This document shows, piece after piece, positions 1 through 9,026 of a stretch of DNA of 21,248 nt. How positions within the stretch are numbered: position 1 is the first letter of the stretch; each line of letters begins with the position of its first letter. Both the position numbers and the translations under genes were made by a program. Location: assembly GCA_023228995.1 (NCBI GenBank), contig JALOAD010000055.1, positions 1-21,248 of the forward strand. Direction: 5' to 3'. The notes below the pieces were generated by a model that worked only from the letters and a program-made list of their open reading frames with translations, had not been told where the DNA came from and did not search any database. Origin of the DNA: JALOAD01 sp023228995 [NCBI: Candidatus Muiribacterium halophilum] (lineage in GTDB: Bacteria; Muiribacteriota; Muiribacteriia; Muiribacteriales).

Positions 1-2
1 AA

Positions 3-158
3 GAAAGTAAACAAAAAAAGAAAGTATTTTTTACAATGGATCCTAATTTATACCAAATATTAGAGGAACATGTAGAAGAAAAAATGATTAAACAATCTAA
101 ATTAATTGAAACATTAATAAAGGAATATTTGATTAAAAATAATTTAATAAATGAGTAA
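3..158 (+). CDS. Ribbon-helix-helix (CopG/Arc-like) DNA-binding protein, C-terminal part (5' truncated)
   Basis: The frame is open from the left edge to a TAA at 156-158, giving 51 visible residues. The layout fits a ribbon-helix-helix fold: a short strand (KKVFFTM), then DPNLYQILEEHVEEK as helix 1, then SKLIETLIKEYL as helix 2. It resembles the usual pattern 'strand, D-P-x-L/Y, helix, x-S-x-L-I-x-x-x-I-x-x-Y/F-L'. Because the strand lies upstream of the ATG at 36-38, the true start is probably outside the window; starting at that ATG would leave only 40 residues and remove the ribbon. The stop overlaps the next start (ATGAGTAA, 151-158), which suggests translational coupling to the SbcD-like gene. 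Such proteins bind DNA as dimers, usually as repressors. The target is unknown. Confidence 0.6.
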   Translation, partial: ESKQKKKVFFTMDPNLYQILEEHVEEKMIKQSKLIETLIKEYLIKNNLINE

Positions 159-1272
159 AATTTTCATGATAGGGGATGTCCATCTAGCATTAGGATATCC
201 AAATAAATTAGAGAATTGGTATAAGGTTCATAAAGAGTATTTTAATGATTTTCTTATACCATTATTAAAAAGCAAAGTTAAAGAAGGTGATATTATTGTA
301 GGATTAGGAGATTTCTTTGATAATAGAAATGTTATACCAATTGATATATTAAATTATGCTATAGATATAGTAGAAACAATTTCAAAAATTGCACCCTTTC
401 ATATGATAGTGGGAAACCACGATCTTTGGTCTAAAAGTAAAAGTGATATTAACACAATGCGACCATTTAGATATATACCAAATGTTTATATTTATAGTGA
501 TATTACTAAGATAAAATATAATAATATTAATATTTTAATGATGCCATATATAGATAAAAGAATAGAGCAAATAAAATATATACAAGATAATAAAGATTGT
601 CAATATCTATTTTGTCATTCTGACTTAAATGGGGCTAAGATGCACTTAACATCAGTTGCACAAAAAAATCCAGATAAAATAGATGTGAATGAATTTTCTG
701 TTTTTAAGAAAGTATATTCAGGGCATTTACATATAAGGTCAAGTATGAAAAATGTTGAATTTGTGGGTTCAATTTTTCAAATGGATAGAAATGATATAGG
801 TGATCAAAAAGGAATCACTGTTTTAGATACAAATACTGATAAAAGTGTTTTTATACCCAATAAAATATCACCAATTTTTATGAAATTCACCATTAAAAAT
901 GAAGAAGATGTTAATAATTTAGAACAATATAAAAACTCAAAAAACTATATTGATCTAATTATATCAAATAATCTATTAATATCAAATAGAAAATTACGTA
1001 GAAGATTAGAGGGTATATTAGAAAATGGTAATTTTGCTACTATTGAATATTTAGATGATATTACTGAAGATTTAATAGATGGTGAAAATATAAAGGAAGA
1101 ATTAATATTAGAATCAGACGTAGATATATCATCAAGTTTAGATTTCAATGAGTATATAAAAGATTATATACTAAAGCAAAAATATGATAATGAAACATTC
1201 AAGAATGGTGTTTTACGAGAATTTGATGAAATAACAAAGACATATACTGAAAATTACATTAATAAAAAATAA
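151..1272 (+). CDS. SbcD/Mre11-like recombination endonuclease subunit (phage T4 gp47 type)
   Basis: This is a calcineurin-like metallophosphoesterase of 373 residues, a little longer than T4 gp47. The metal-site motifs appear in the expected order: GDVH (Asp9, His11), GDFFDNRN (Asp54), GNHD (Asn89, His90, Asp91), the CHSD segment (His155) and GHLH (His192, His194). The region after about residue 235 would be the capping and partner-binding domain. In T4 and in SbcCD/Mre11-Rad50 systems this subunit is the nuclease that works with an SMC-like ATPase (gp46/SbcC) to process DNA ends for recombination and recombination-dependent replication. No gp46/SbcC gene is seen here; it may lie outside the window. 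The gene overlaps the preceding ORF by 8 bases and is followed 22 bases later by the next gene, so it sits inside an operon. Confidence 0.9.
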   Translation: MSKIFMIGDVHLALGYPNKLENWYKVHKEYFNDFLIPLLKSKVKEGDIIVGLGDFFDNRNVIPIDILNYAIDIVETISKIAPFHMIVGNHDLWSKSKSDINTMRPFRYIPNVYIYSDITKIKYNNINILMMPYIDKRIEQIKYIQDNKDCQYLFCHSDLNGAKMHLTSVAQKNPDKIDVNEFSVFKKVYSGHLHIRSSMKNVEFVGSIFQMDRNDIGDQKGITVLDTNTDKSVFIPNKISPIFMKFTIKNEEDVNNLEQYKNSKNYIDLIISNNLLISNRKLRRRLEGILENGNFATIEYLDDITEDLIDGENIKEELILESDVDISSSLDFNEYIKDYILKQKYDNETFKNGVLREFDEITKTYTENYINKK

Positions 1273-1294
1273 TATATAATAATAAAAAGATAGA

Positions 1295-1627
1295 ATGGAG
1301 TATATTTTTGTTTATGGTGCATTTAGAGATGCTTATGCTGAATTATTAAAAAATTGTGTTTATTGTGATAGAACATTTGTTTATGGTAAAATATATCAAG
1401 TTAGTGATTTTTATCCTGGATTGAAAAGAGATAAAGAAAGTATAGTACATGGTGATATTTATATGATTGATCCCAATATATTTGATGAATTAGATGAGTT
1501 TGAAGGAGAAGAGTACTCAAGAGAAAAAATATGGACTGCACATGGAATTGAATGTTGGATTTACATATACAAATATGATATAGAACAATACAATCAAATA
1601 AAATGTGGTGATTGGTTACTACGATAA
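1295..1627 (+). CDS. Gamma-glutamylcyclotransferase-like (GGCT/AIG2 superfamily) protein
   Basis: The protein has 110 residues, the normal size of a single GGCT-like domain. It has the N-terminal VYGAFR strand-loop (residues 6-11), which matches the V-Y-G-T-L-R substrate loop of this superfamily, and LDEFEGEEYSR (residues 66-76), where Glu70 before Gly is the expected catalytic acid. Family members cyclise gamma-glutamyl amines or peptides with release of 5-oxoproline. The actual substrate cannot be read from sequence. Possible roles in phage include glutathione or gamma-glutamyl metabolism or removal of a modification from a protein. It is the last gene of the left operon, 22 bases after the nuclease gene, and a strong terminator begins directly after its stop. 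Confidence 0.8.
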   Translation: MEYIFVYGAFRDAYAELLKNCVYCDRTFVYGKIYQVSDFYPGLKRDKESIVHGDIYMIDPNIFDELDEFEGEEYSREKIWTAHGIECWIYIYKYDIEQYNQIKCGDWLLR

Positions 1628-1628
1628 G

Positions 1629-1656
1629 AAAAGCAGAGTTAAAAGCTCTGCTTTTT
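1629..1656 (+). terminator. Rho-independent terminator after the GGCT-like gene
   Basis: The stem AAAGCAGAG (1630-1638) pairs with CTCTGCTTT (1646-1654) around a 7-base loop and is followed by a T-run. It starts directly after the stop codon at 1627 and separates the left operon from the giant structural gene. Confidence 0.85.
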
Positions 1657-1714
1657 CATATAATAAAGGAAATTATTAATTTAATATATATATTATTAAA
1701 AAATATTTCAATGA

Positions 1715-4700
1715 ATGTTAAATAGATTATTATTCTTCAATAAAGAGGGTGACAACTTAAATTTCAATTATAGTTCAAATGATAGATATGAAGGAACATT
1801 AATGTTTCCTGAAAATTCAACAGATATATACAAAACCAATGGGTTATATGTATTGGAAGAAGTTCCCTCGTTTGAATATGAAGGCATGTTGAACTTAAAT
1901 AAATTCCAATTATTTAATGAATATGGTTTCAATTTCTATCAATCTACTTATAATAACTTAAAAATAGAAAGGATTGAACCAGTTAACACAGATCCTAATT
2001 TCTATTCTAAATGGATATATGGTGTAAATTTTAATGCTTTATTTCCCATTGGAAGTATTATAATTTTTAACGAACCCTTATTAGGATTATCTTCTAATCA
2101 ATCATATATAGTGGTTGGAGCTAAATCAAATGCTATAATGATAATCACTAATCAAGATAATAACACATTTGAAACATCATATAGTAACCAATATATTTAT
2201 GAGAGTACATATATAAATAAAACAATATCAAGTATTAATGCTTTGGGTATTTATAAGTATATAAATATAGATTTAAGTCAAAGCTTATCTAAGTGGAATG
2301 AACCTAATTTTTATGATAAATTATACATTAATAAGAAATTAAATATAATTGGTTCTAATTTGAATGATGGAGTAGTTACTGTAAATAACACTTCACTTTC
2401 TGATAATATTTTTTATGAATATAGTACTAATTCAACTTTGACAAATAATCTTATAATTAAAGTAGAATTAAAAACTGATTTACCAATGATTTATAGTGGT
2501 GGTTTAGAACTCAACAATAATATAATAAAATTTGAAAAATCAGTTCCAAGTATATTAAAACCAAAAACTGAATTTAAGATAATGGGTTCAGTCTTAAATA
2601 CTAATTTCCTTACAATTGAAGATATACCTAACTTTGATACTAATAAATTAACATATTATAACTTAAGTTCACAAGTTTTATATGATAATAAAATATATGA
2701 ATGTATACAAGCTTATACACAAAGTATAGGAAATATTGAAAATGGATCAATTACACCAACTGATATTAATTATTGGACTGAAAATATATCTCATATTAAA
2801 ACATCTCAAGTATTAACTACCGAAAATATACAAGGTCAATTATATTTAACTACTAATATAGTATATTTTGAACAAGAATTTGTCACAGATACTAAAACAA
2901 CATATATATTAGCTGCTGAAAATTTCAAGAATGATTTTTCTAATTTCAATATAGATTTATATTATGAAAATGGATTAATTGCTAAATTAAAATATAGTTC
3001 TAACTATGCAAATGTAGAATTTCATAATGGGAATCTATCAAATAAAATAGGAACTATTAATAAAGTATTTGAAAAAATAATAGGAGTAGAAGAACAATTA
3101 TCGTTAGAATATAATAATAACTATTCTAATATCAAAAAATTAAATATAATATTTAATGATTTAGATGAATTTGGATTGAAAATAAACATAGATGGTCAAA
3201 TATATGAGGAACAAATAACTTGGGTTTATAGTGGTGCTACAATAGATACAGAAAGAACTATTGATAGAACATTGAGATCTTGGCTAACTAGAAATTATGT
3301 AGAACTACAAAAATTAGGCATAGTAGCAACATTACAATATATTGGTACTTATATATCACCTTTTTATAATAGCATTAAATTAAAAACAGATTATCCTAAT
3401 ATTGACTTAAATGTTAAAGTCTTAGTTGGATCAACTGCAGATTATTATATTGAGCACTCAACTGTCTTATTTAATGAAATGGGTAAGTATTTATCTATTA
3501 ATATTAATGGTGAATTATATGATATAAATACTGTAGCAAATATACCAGATACATTAAATAATTGGGTATCTGAATACTATGAAGAATTATTAATTAAAGG
3601 TATAATAGTATCAAATATAAACAATCTATTGATTTTTAACACATTAGATAATGAAAGAAGATTGGAATATACTATTAACAATGGATTAAGTAATATTAAA
3701 AATGAAGGATTTATAATAACGGATAAGATATCTGGAAATAATGGTGTTCTTATAACTTCTAATGAAGTTAAATTAATCAATGGTACACAATCCTTAATAG
3801 ATGTAGGTTTCTCAACTGGAATGGCATTTAGTATCAATAACACATATCATACACCAGTTAATACTGAATTTAATATACAATATCTAAATGATGATACAAT
3901 TAATCTTAGTTATCAAGGTCCATTTTGGGGAACTATAGCAGATACATGTGATGTATCACCTTTTACCACTTTGGCATTTGATCTTGGATATGGAGCTACT
4001 GGATGTGATCCTATAATTGGACCAACTGAATCTGGTCAAGGTGGTGAATTTAGTAAAATACAATTTAGTTCTGCTTTCAATATAATATACAATGCTAATA
4101 AATACACAACTGAATTATACAATTTGGATAATAATAATTTAGTAGATATAATCTATATACAATTATCCAATAGCATATATGCTTTAGGTGATAATTTATC
4201 TATTATAGATGCTTATCTAACTACAAATCTAACAGAAATAGAGTTGGTTGGAAATGCCAATAGTTTATTTATGAGATTCAACATAATTAATAACTATCTA
4301 TATTGTATATCTAAAAATATAATCTATGTAATTGATCCATTATTAAATACTATTATAGACAATTGGATATACACAGATGATGTAACAATAGTTGAAATAA
4401 ATAATATTAATGGTGATATTTATATTGGGGTTGGTGATAAAATAGAAATAAGAAATAGTTCTAATATAGTAGCAACTACTTTAAGTAATACAAGCTTAAA
4501 TTATCCAGTTAATATAACTATGATCAAAAGTATGATATTTAATACTTATGAAAATAAAATGTATATAATGACAGATTCAGTTGAATCTATTATGACTATA
4601 AATTCTGATAGAACAATTGTAGATAAATATGGTATTGATGGAGCAACTGGATCAATGTATTATGATCCAATAAATGAATCTGTTTATATATATGGTGCTG

Positions 4701-7303
4701 ATAATTTATATAAAATAGATAATGGAAATATAATAAGTATATCGAATGTTAGTACAAATAATTTCAATGATATAATATTCAATAGTTTAACATCAGAACT
4801 TAATATATCAAGCAATACTACATTTATGGGTTTACAATTAGATAGTAATGATTTATCATTTGTAAGTTCAGTTGGTAATACTGGTTATTTGGTATTAAAT
4901 AAATATGATGGTGGAGTTTATTTATCATCTAATTCAACTAATATCATATTGTGTATTAATCCAACAACTGGTAAAGTATTACACACAGAAAGTTTATCAG
5001 AAGTACCTGGTAAAATTATATATAACCCAGAAAGAAATTCAGTATGGACTATATTATCAAATTCTATAGTTGAATTAAGTGTAGAATTGAAAGGTAGTAT
5101 AGTACCATTATATAATAATTATAAAATCGCACCTGATAACAAATATGGTACATTGGATCCTAATTACAAAGCTCATAAAAGCATTTGGATAAAAACAAGA
5201 AATTATTTAAGAAGACCAAGAGAAAACTACTCCAATGATGTCAAAGTCCAATATTATTGGAAATGGTATAGTGATGATGTTCCTGAATTTTTCTTATATG
5301 ATTTCACTTGCAATCAATTGAGTACTGGTAGTAGTTATTCATATATAGGTGAAAAACCTTTAAGTACAATTGTATTAAATAAAGAACCTAATATGGATAT
5401 TACTAAAATATCTCAGCCAGAATATCAACAAACTATTTTTGATACAATTACTTGGGATATTGATTATATTGATAGTAAGGATAATATATCAAATAATCCA
5501 GAGCCACTTGAATTATTTATAGGATTTAAGTCTGAAGAAGAAGGTGCTATAAGATCTATACTACAATTATATAAAAAGGAAGATATTAAAATTGAATATA
5601 ATTCAAATGATGATTTATATCTAACTTTTGAAACCTTAGATATAGATGGTGATAAAAGAGGAGAAATTACAATTAATACAGAATCAGTTGAAAACTTTTT
5701 AGATACCAACTTAAAATCAGGTCAATTAATAGCAATATACTTAAAAGATATTACAAATGAAAGGAATCAATATATATCAAGTAATAATGGAACTGTAGTT
5801 AAGATAAGAGATGTATATTATAAAAAATTAGTAGTAGATTTCATATCAACAGATGATTATCTATTTTTAGAAGAAAGTATAATATTAAATAACAATAAGA
5901 CAACATATTGTAAAGTAACATTAGAAGTTATAGATAAAGAAATTGGTAGATTTATAGTATATGGACAAACTGAAATTGAAGATATAAGATTCAAAATAGA
6001 ATTAGGAAATATTGGTAAATTAATTGCACCAAATGAAATATTCATATTCAAAGATTATGATATTTTAGAGGGTGGTATTGATTGGACATACTTAAATAAG
6101 AAAAGAAAAGAAATGCTTATGATGAAGCATCTTATATACCCTTATATAGGAGCTTATAAATCAATAATTAATTCTATAAACTTTTTTGGTTACAATGATC
6201 TTAAATTAAATGAATATTTTAGAAATATTAATCCATCTAATGATAATTTTCTCAAATTATTTAAGGTGGAGATACCTGATATCTTTGATAATTCAGTTGA
6301 GGGTTGGACAGAAAATGATTTTGTGTTAAATAATTTCCCTAATGAAAATTATGAAGAAACTAATATGTTTAACCTAACATATGATATAACAGATAAAGAG
6401 GGGAATATTAATATAAATTACTCAATTGATGAAGTTATTATAAAATTACAAGGACTAAAATATTGGTTGAGAAGAAATATTATACCATTAACACATAAAA
6501 TATTAGACATAACTGGTCAAGCTAATTTTGTAGGTGGTACTGATATAATTCATACTTCATATGATACTAATATTATTAAAATAAATCAAAACATGACACC
6601 AATATCATTTAAGTTTAATGAAGCATATCTATTGCCAATTAATAGTGGTTCAAGTGTATATAATTGTGTATTAGATTTTTATTCAATTATCAATAGTGAT
6701 ACTAAAAGTTATAATGGAAGTGAATTAATATTACCGGATTATTATGATATAAAAATAAGAACATATAAAACATATAAAGAATGGTCTCCATTCACAATAT
6801 ACAATATTAATGATAAAGTAATTTATTATGCTAAAATATATGAATCTTTACAAAATGTAAATAAATTAAACAATCCAAGATTATATGAAAATGTAAATAA
6901 TTGGGTAAGTGGAAAAACATACACTACCACAAACATTGTTAAATATGATAATGATATATATGAATTTATAAATAATACATCAAAATCTGATACTATAACA
7001 CCATATAATAATCCAGATTGGGTTATGATAAATAAATGGAGAGAAATTGATTATGAACCAGTTCAAACTATTACAGAAATTAGATATATAGATAACACAT
7101 CAGAAAATCCTTTATTACCATTTAATTTTACAATCGATAGCAATATTGATCCTTTTATTACAATTAAAGTTAAATGTGACAATGGTTATGGATTAAGTTA
7201 TGTTGATAAGAAAAATTATGAAATCAGAAGTAATAAAGATCTTAGAGATACTACAGTCATAATTGATAAAATAGGACAATTTGTACCTATAACTCCTATA
7301 TAA
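1715..7303 (+). CDS. Giant virion structural protein, probably baseplate/tail-associated, with beta-propeller-like segment
   Basis: This is a protein of 1862 residues without signal peptide or obvious membrane span, rich in Asn, Ile, Tyr and Thr. Visible parts are: an aromatic-rich module at about 314-355 (Y.LSSQVLYDNKIYEC ... YWTENI) that resembles carbohydrate-binding 'W..Y..G..V.Y.g.lYe' modules; two related units at about 486-560 and 588-645, each with an IN.(D)G.(I/L)Y.. strand followed by TL..W(L/V)...Y.EL...GI; a segment at about 820-1130 with repeated strands such as YYDPINESVYIYG and YKIDNG, typical of NHL/YVTN-like propellers; a helical segment at about 1454-1502 (YPYIGAYKSIINSINFFGYNDL); and two more carbohydrate-binding-like modules at about 1684-1780. 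The size and modular build fit a virion protein. Assignment to baseplate or tail is inference from the neighbouring tape-measure-like gene. The ATG at 1715 is used because the one at 1711 runs into TAG after four codons. Confidence 0.7.
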   Translation: MLNRLLFFNKEGDNLNFNYSSNDRYEGTLMFPENSTDIYKTNGLYVLEEVPSFEYEGMLNLNKFQLFNEYGFNFYQSTYNNLKIERIEPVNTDPNFYSKWIYGVNFNALFPIGSIIIFNEPLLGLSSNQSYIVVGAKSNAIMIITNQDNNTFETSYSNQYIYESTYINKTISSINALGIYKYINIDLSQSLSKWNEPNFYDKLYINKKLNIIGSNLNDGVVTVNNTSLSDNIFYEYSTNSTLTNNLIIKVELKTDLPMIYSGGLELNNNIIKFEKSVPSILKPKTEFKIMGSVLNTNFLTIEDIPNFDTNKLTYYNLSSQVLYDNKIYECIQAYTQSIGNIENGSITPTDINYWTENISHIKTSQVLTTENIQGQLYLTTNIVYFEQEFVTDTKTTYILAAENFKNDFSNFNIDLYYENGLIAKLKYSSNYANVEFHNGNLSNKIGTINKVFEKIIGVEEQLSLEYNNNYSNIKKLNIIFNDLDEFGLKINIDGQIYEEQITWVYSGATIDTERTIDRTLRSWLTRNYVELQKLGIVATLQYIGTYISPFYNSIKLKTDYPNIDLNVKVLVGSTADYYIEHSTVLFNEMGKYLSININGELYDINTVANIPDTLNNWVSEYYEELLIKGIIVSNINNLLIFNTLDNERRLEYTINNGLSNIKNEGFIITDKISGNNGVLITSNEVKLINGTQSLIDVGFSTGMAFSINNTYHTPVNTEFNIQYLNDDTINLSYQGPFWGTIADTCDVSPFTTLAFDLGYGATGCDPIIGPTESGQGGEFSKIQFSSAFNIIYNANKYTTELYNLDNNNLVDIIYIQLSNSIYALGDNLSIIDAYLTTNLTEIELVGNANSLFMRFNIINNYLYCISKNIIYVIDPLLNTIIDNWIYTDDVTIVEINNINGDIYIGVGDKIEIRNSSNIVATTLSNTSLNYPVNITMIKSMIFNTYENKMYIMTDSVESIMTINSDRTIVDKYGIDGATGSMYYDPINESVYIYGADNLYKIDNGNIISISNVSTNNFNDIIFNSLTSELNISSNTTFMGLQLDSNDLSFVSSVGNTGYLVLNKYDGGVYLSSNSTNIILCINPTTGKVLHTESLSEVPGKIIYNPERNSVWTILSNSIVELSVELKGSIVPLYNNYKIAPDNKYGTLDPNYKAHKSIWIKTRNYLRRPRENYSNDVKVQYYWKWYSDDVPEFFLYDFTCNQLSTGSSYSYIGEKPLSTIVLNKEPNMDITKISQPEYQQTIFDTITWDIDYIDSKDNISNNPEPLELFIGFKSEEEGAIRSILQLYKKEDIKIEYNSNDDLYLTFETLDIDGDKRGEITINTESVENFLDTNLKSGQLIAIYLKDITNERNQYISSNNGTVVKIRDVYYKKLVVDFISTDDYLFLEESIILNNNKTTYCKVTLEVIDKEIGRFIVYGQTEIEDIRFKIELGNIGKLIAPNEIFIFKDYDILEGGIDWTYLNKKRKEMLMMKHLIYPYIGAYKSIINSINFFGYNDLKLNEYFRNINPSNDNFLKLFKVEIPDIFDNSVEGWTENDFVLNNFPNENYEETNMFNLTYDITDKEGNININYSIDEVIIKLQGLKYWLRRNIIPLTHKILDITGQANFVGGTDIIHTSYDTNIIKINQNMTPISFKFNEAYLLPINSGSSVYNCVLDFYSIINSDTKSYNGSELILPDYYDIKIRTYKTYKEWSPFTIYNINDKVIYYAKIYESLQNVNKLNNPRLYENVNNWVSGKTYTTTNIVKYDNDIYEFINNTSKSDTITPYNNPDWVMINKWREIDYEPVQTITEIRYIDNTSENPLLPFNFTIDSNIDPFITIKVKCDNGYGLSYVDKKNYEIRSNKDLRDTTVIIDKIGQFVPITPI

Positions 7304-7333
7304 AAAAAGTCCTCTTAAATAAGAGGACTTTTT
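7304..7333. terminator. Bidirectional terminator between convergent transcription units
   Basis: A 13-bp perfect stem (7304-7316 with 7321-7333) has the core GTCCTCTT/AAGAGGAC, a 4-base AAAT loop, an A-run on the left and a T-run on the right. It works on both strands and separates the giant + strand gene (stop at 7303) from the - strand operon that ends at 7362. Confidence 0.9.
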
Positions 7334-7361
7334 ATTTTTAACAACATTATAAATTACTTAT

Positions 7362-8030
7362 TTAGATTGTTGTTTCTTGTGTAGATGAATCTTCTTCTTC
7401 TTCTGTTTTAGTAGATAAATTAAATTCAACACCTTCTTCAAATGCTGCTACCCAATTTTGAATATCAGTAGCTAAGATTTTATTAGTTTTTTCATAATAA
7501 TCTATAACTCTACTAATATTGGCTATCCTATAAAGAATTTCACTAAACACAAAAGCATCTTTGCTTAATCCCTTTACCTTATGTGTAGATATAAGATGAT
7601 ACATGTAAGTTAATTCAGTTGCAGTAATTTTGAAATTTACTAATTGTGTATCATCATTAAACTTAGTACCATGCATACTACTCAATAGTTTATGTAAATC
7701 AATAGCGATAAATAATGTATTTACATCATATTCTAATTTAGATAAAAATAGATCAGTAATAAATCTATATTGTGGTCTATTTAAGTAAAGATTATATTGA
7801 ACTTCTTGTAGGTTTTCTTTATATTCTTTCCATAAATCTTGTGCATGAGCATAGATAGCATCCTTTTCTTCTGATGTTTTACCCTTACCTTCTGTATTTA
7901 ACATATATTGATCGATTACCTCAATTTTTTCATCTAATTTAGCTTCATCAGCCATTTCTAAGATAATATTATCAACTTCATTTTCAAAGAATTTCATCTC
8001 TGGTTTTGGTATTCTTGTTTTAATTGTCAT
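7362..8030 (-). CDS. Uncharacterised protein, last gene of the tape-measure operon
   Basis: I do not recognise this family. The protein has 222 residues and is mostly predicted helical, with no signal peptide or membrane span. Residues 7-60 are charged and helical, the middle part has hydrophobic helices (for example FITDLFLSKLEYDVNTLFIAI), and the tail is strongly acidic and Thr-rich (EEEEDSSTQETTI). It starts with ATG behind an A-rich leader and ends just before the shared bidirectional terminator. It is 23 bases downstream of the 145-residue gene and co-directional with the tape-measure-like gene, so a role in tail or virion assembly is plausible, but this rests only on position. Confidence 0.75.
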   Translation of the reverse strand: MTIKTRIPKPEMKFFENEVDNIILEMADEAKLDEKIEVIDQYMLNTEGKGKTSEEKDAIYAHAQDLWKEYKENLQEVQYNLYLNRPQYRFITDLFLSKLEYDVNTLFIAIDLHKLLSSMHGTKFNDDTQLVNFKITATELTYMYHLISTHKVKGLSKDAFVFSEILYRIANISRVIDYYEKTNKILATDIQNWVAAFEEGVEFNLSTKTEEEEDSSTQETTI

Positions 8031-8053
8031 ATTTTTATTATTTTTTATTATTT

Positions 8054-8491
8054 TTAACAGATAAATCCATCATTTTTTGATTTACCATCTTTCTTTTGAT
8101 CGTGATATAGTTCTTCTACTTTATTTGCTCTAGCTATTTTCTCTACACCATATTTATTAACCAATGATGAAAAAGTATTCAAGTCTGTTTTTAGAAATTT
8201 AATTTTACCAGTATCTAAATTAATTGTAATTTTATCAATTTCTTGTTCTATTAAAATTGTAACTGACTCATCATCAAACACCTCTACTAATTCTTCATTG
8301 AAACATACTAATATTTCTTTTTGTAAAATAAAAGCATATTGTTCTGCAATTTTAGTTACTTTAACTAATTCTTTTTGTTTTGAACAACCAACAAATTGAA
8401 AGTTCATGTTAGTTGGAAATGATTTCTTTTCAAAGACTTCATAGAATTTTTTTATAGTCTCATCTTGTAATTCGTAATATTTACTATCCAT
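8054..8491 (-). CDS. Protein resembling phage putative metallopeptidases, active-site histidines missing
   Basis: The protein has 145 residues. The stretch from residue 59 to 115 (EILVCFNEELVEVFDDESVT, then ILIEQEIDKI, then NLDTGKIKFLKTDLNTF..LVNKYG) follows the layout I recall for the phage putative metallopeptidase family, where a strand and 'F..L..E....LL' lead into HELxHI, then D.(G)K.K and hD..EF....(R)YG. Here the HELxH position reads QEIDK (residues 83-87): the glutamate Glu84 remains but both histidines are replaced, and the later histidine is Thr102. If the relation is right, the protein is a non-catalytic structural relative. The C-terminus is charged and ends in ...GFIC. It is the third gene of the - strand operon. 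The family assignment is from memory and uncertain; that it is a real gene is clear. Confidence 0.6.
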   Translation of the reverse strand: MDSKYYELQDETIKKFYEVFEKKSFPTNMNFQFVGCSKQKELVKVTKIAEQYAFILQKEILVCFNEELVEVFDDESVTILIEQEIDKITINLDTGKIKFLKTDLNTFSSLVNKYGVEKIARANKVEELYHDQKKDGKSKNDGFIC

Positions 8492-8530
8492 TTTTATATT
8501 TTTTATTTATATTTTTATTAATTGAAAAGT

Positions 8531-8980
8531 TTATAATAATTTAATTAATAATATTATTAAAATTATTAAAGTAAATGTAATTGGAATAACTTTATAATAT
8601 AGATTATCATAAAATCTATTACTCCTGAAGTATTCATTGGGTAAATCAAATCCAATTACTATTAAATATGAATATTTTTCTACCTTTTTAATTTCATAGA
8701 AATTATACATTTCTGCCAATCCTTTTGAATTTAGAAATTTAGCTAACTTTGAACTAAAATCTTTAATTCTTGTCTCTGCTATTGCATCTATATCACTTTT
8801 TCTGAGATTATAAGGTTCACCAACTTCTTCAATTGGCACATTTATAACAGTATAAAGGCGATAAGCTTTATCTACTTTAATATTAAAAGTTTCATCTAAT
8901 TCTACTTCACTTGCTTTTATAATTTTCTTAAAATGATTAAACATCTTAATCTTCTTAAAAAAAGAAATTCTCTTATTCAT
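8531..8980 (-). CDS. Small protein with a C-terminal membrane anchor
   Basis: I do not recognise this family. The protein has 149 residues: a basic N-terminus (residues 1-22, many Lys, Phe and Ile), a soluble alpha/beta middle part with the helix AIAETRIKDFSSKLAKFLNS (residues 66-85), and a C-terminal hydrophobic span at about 131-149 that ends the protein (FTLIILIILLIKLL). This is a tail-anchored layout with the body in the cytoplasm. The gene is second in the - strand operon, 46 bases after the tape-measure-like gene. A hairpin-forming sequence lies one base before its start. A structural or lysis-related role is possible but nothing in the sequence decides it. Confidence 0.7.
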   Translation of the reverse strand: MNKRISFFKKIKMFNHFKKIIKASEVELDETFNIKVDKAYRLYTVINVPIEEVGEPYNLRKSDIDAIAETRIKDFSSKLAKFLNSKGLAEMYNFYEIKKVEKYSYLIVIGFDLPNEYFRSNRFYDNLYYKVIPITFTLIILIILLIKLL

Positions 8981-8981
8981 G

Positions 8982-9011
8982 TTTGTTATATGAATAACAA
9001 ATTAATTTGTT
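8982..9011. repeat. Nested inverted repeats in the leader of the tail-anchored gene
   Basis: TTTGTTAT (8982-8989) pairs perfectly with ATAACAAA (8994-9001) around ATGA. The right arm is shared with a second perfect 16-base palindrome, AACAAATTAATTTGTT (8996-9011). In RNA from the - strand the two hairpins would exclude each other and would lie just before the start codon at 8980. This could be an RNA switch, a processing site or an operator. AT-richness makes chance a real possibility. Confidence 0.35.
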
Positions 9012-9026
9012 TTATTTTATTAAAAA

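Noticed and set aside
3577-3843. Antisense ORFs inside the giant structural gene (also at 5464-5709 and 5857-6051)
   Set aside because: They lie wholly within a clear coding frame, are low-complexity Ile/Leu/Ser/Asn text and have no start context. They are shadows of the real gene.
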